From assembly GCA_003243255.1 (NCBI GenBank), contig QFQM01000061.1, positions 1 to 23,694 on the forward strand: 23,694 bases of DNA, given 5' to 3'. This stretch comes from Flavobacterium psychrophilum. GTDB lineage: Bacteria > Bacteroidota > Bacteroidia > Flavobacteriales > Flavobacteriaceae. The notes beneath the pieces were generated by a model. That model did no database searches. It had not been told where the DNA came from and was given only the letters and a program-made list of their open reading frames with translations. The position numbers and the translations under genes were made by a program. This document shows, piece after piece, positions 22,927-23,694 of this stretch (its first letter is position 1; each line of letters begins with the position of its first letter).

Positions 22927-23694
22927 ATGCAGACTCCAAAAAAGATTGCTGTAGTTGGTTCGGGATTAGTTGGATCACTACTAGCAATATACCTCAAAAG
23001 AGCAGGTCATACCGTTCATGTGTATGACAGAAGCCCCGATATACGAAAAATAAATTTCTCAGGAAGATCAATAAATCTTGCGATGTCTAATCGCGGATGG
23101 CGTGCGCTTGATGAACTTGGATTAGGAGATGAGATCAGGAAAATTGCCATCCCTATGGATAAAAGGGCAATCCATCTTGTGGATGTACCTTTGAGTTATC
23201 AGCCTTATGGCAAGGAAGGGGAGTGTATTTATTCTATATCCAGAGGAGTACTTAACAGGCAGATGGTAACTTTGGCAGAGGCAGAAGGAGTGGAGTTCTT
23301 TTTTGAAAGCCGTGTTTGGGATGTAACTATGGCAGATGCAACCCTTCATACCGGAGATACCGAAAAAGGGGCATGGAATGACCTTGAATATGATATGGTC
23401 TTTGGTGCCGATGGGGCTTTCTCCAGGATACGCCACAGAATGCAGCGCCAAAATATGTTTAACTACTCCCAGGAGTTTTTAAATACGGGGTATAAAGAAC
23501 TTAATATCCCTGCAAATCCGGACGGAACACATAAACTGGATAAAAACTCATTCCATATATGGCCAAGGCACGACTTTATGCTTATAGCAATGCCTAATCT
23601 TGACGGAAGTTTTACCTGTACTTTATTCATGCCTTTCGAAGGCGAGAATTCTTTCGAATCTTTAAAGGATAAAGAAACGCTTCAGGCATTTTTT
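22927..23694 (+). CDS. kmo: Kynurenine 3-monooxygenase, 3' end missing
   Basis: KMO is the FAD- and NADPH-dependent enzyme that hydroxylates L-kynurenine to 3-hydroxykynurenine in tryptophan breakdown or de novo NAD synthesis. The frame is open from the ATG to the window end: 256 of about 450 residues are visible. Seen: the FAD-binding Rossmann start KIAVVGSGLVGSLLAIYL (6-23), the acidic end of strand two in VYDRSPD, the KMO-type GRSINLAMSNRGWRAL (46-61), ISRGVLNRQM (104-113), and the second FAD motif FGADGAFSRIR (159-169), followed by YKELNIP and HIWPRHDFMLIAMPN, which are KMO-like. Group A flavin hydroxylase is certain and KMO very likely. The later substrate-binding and membrane-associated C-terminal part lies outside the window. 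Confidence 0.93.
   Translation, partial: MQTPKKIAVVGSGLVGSLLAIYLKRAGHTVHVYDRSPDIRKINFSGRSINLAMSNRGWRALDELGLGDEIRKIAIPMDKRAIHLVDVPLSYQPYGKEGECIYSISRGVLNRQMVTLAEAEGVEFFFESRVWDVTMADATLHTGDTEKGAWNDLEYDMVFGADGAFSRIRHRMQRQNMFNYSQEFLNTGYKELNIPANPDGTHKLDKNSFHIWPRHDFMLIAMPNLDGSFTCTLFMPFEGENSFESLKDKETLQAFF

Noticed and set aside
23122..23451. 109-aa - strand ORF at the end of the window
   Set aside because: It lies wholly antisense to the kynurenine 3-monooxygenase coding frame, which has clear FAD-binding motifs.

Overview
The window looks like a stretch of chromosome from a member of the Flavobacteriaceae, probably Flavobacterium or a close relative. The evidence is the gene order of the division and cell-wall cluster, Bacteroidota-type promoters (TAnnTTTG at -7), a type IX secretion (T9SS) C-terminal sorting domain, AT-rich spacers, weak Shine-Dalgarno signals and stop codons that are almost all TAA. 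The DNPR motif of MurE indicates a meso-diaminopimelate peptidoglycan.

Positions 1-11691 (+ strand) are the dcw cluster: murE (5' end missing), mraY, murD, ftsW, murG, murC, ftsQ, ftsA, ftsZ. These genes make lipid II in the cytoplasm and at the inner membrane (MurE, MraY, MurD, MurG, MurC), polymerise it at the septum (FtsW), and build the divisome and Z ring (FtsQ, FtsA, FtsZ). Most joints are tight, and murC and ftsQ overlap by 14 nt. Three spacers (murD-ftsW, ftsW-murG, murG-murC) hold repeat-like or palindromic DNA. A terminator follows ftsZ.

Positions 11700-15190 (+ strand) hold a YqeY/GatB-like gene, an 18-bp perfect inverted repeat, tRNA-Arg(UCG) with a terminator, a candidate structured ncRNA of about 200 nt with its own promoter and terminator, an unrecognised membrane-anchored protein, a very Lys/Ala-rich H1-like protein, and an exported PAP2-family phosphatase.

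Positions 15210-21071 (- strand) are one giant surface-protein gene (about 1953 codons): signal peptide, duplicated FN3 modules, a GEVED-like domain, ten Ig-like repeats and a T9SS sorting domain. A single in-frame TGA at 16506-16508, at a position where the sister repeats have Gly, splits it and cuts off the sorting domain. Positions 21081-21578 are mostly AT-rich non-coding DNA, with one possible short transcript. Then come a cupin/JmjC-like gene and a 52-aa lmo0937-type membrane protein (both - strand). The window ends in a 3'-truncated kynurenine 3-monooxygenase gene (+ strand).

Most of the window is conserved housekeeping DNA and I did not find a clear new multi-gene system. The points most worth a second look are the nonsense-split T9SS protein, the candidate ncRNA at about 12486-12687, the intergenic repeat families in the dcw cluster and the possible short transcript at 21490-21580.
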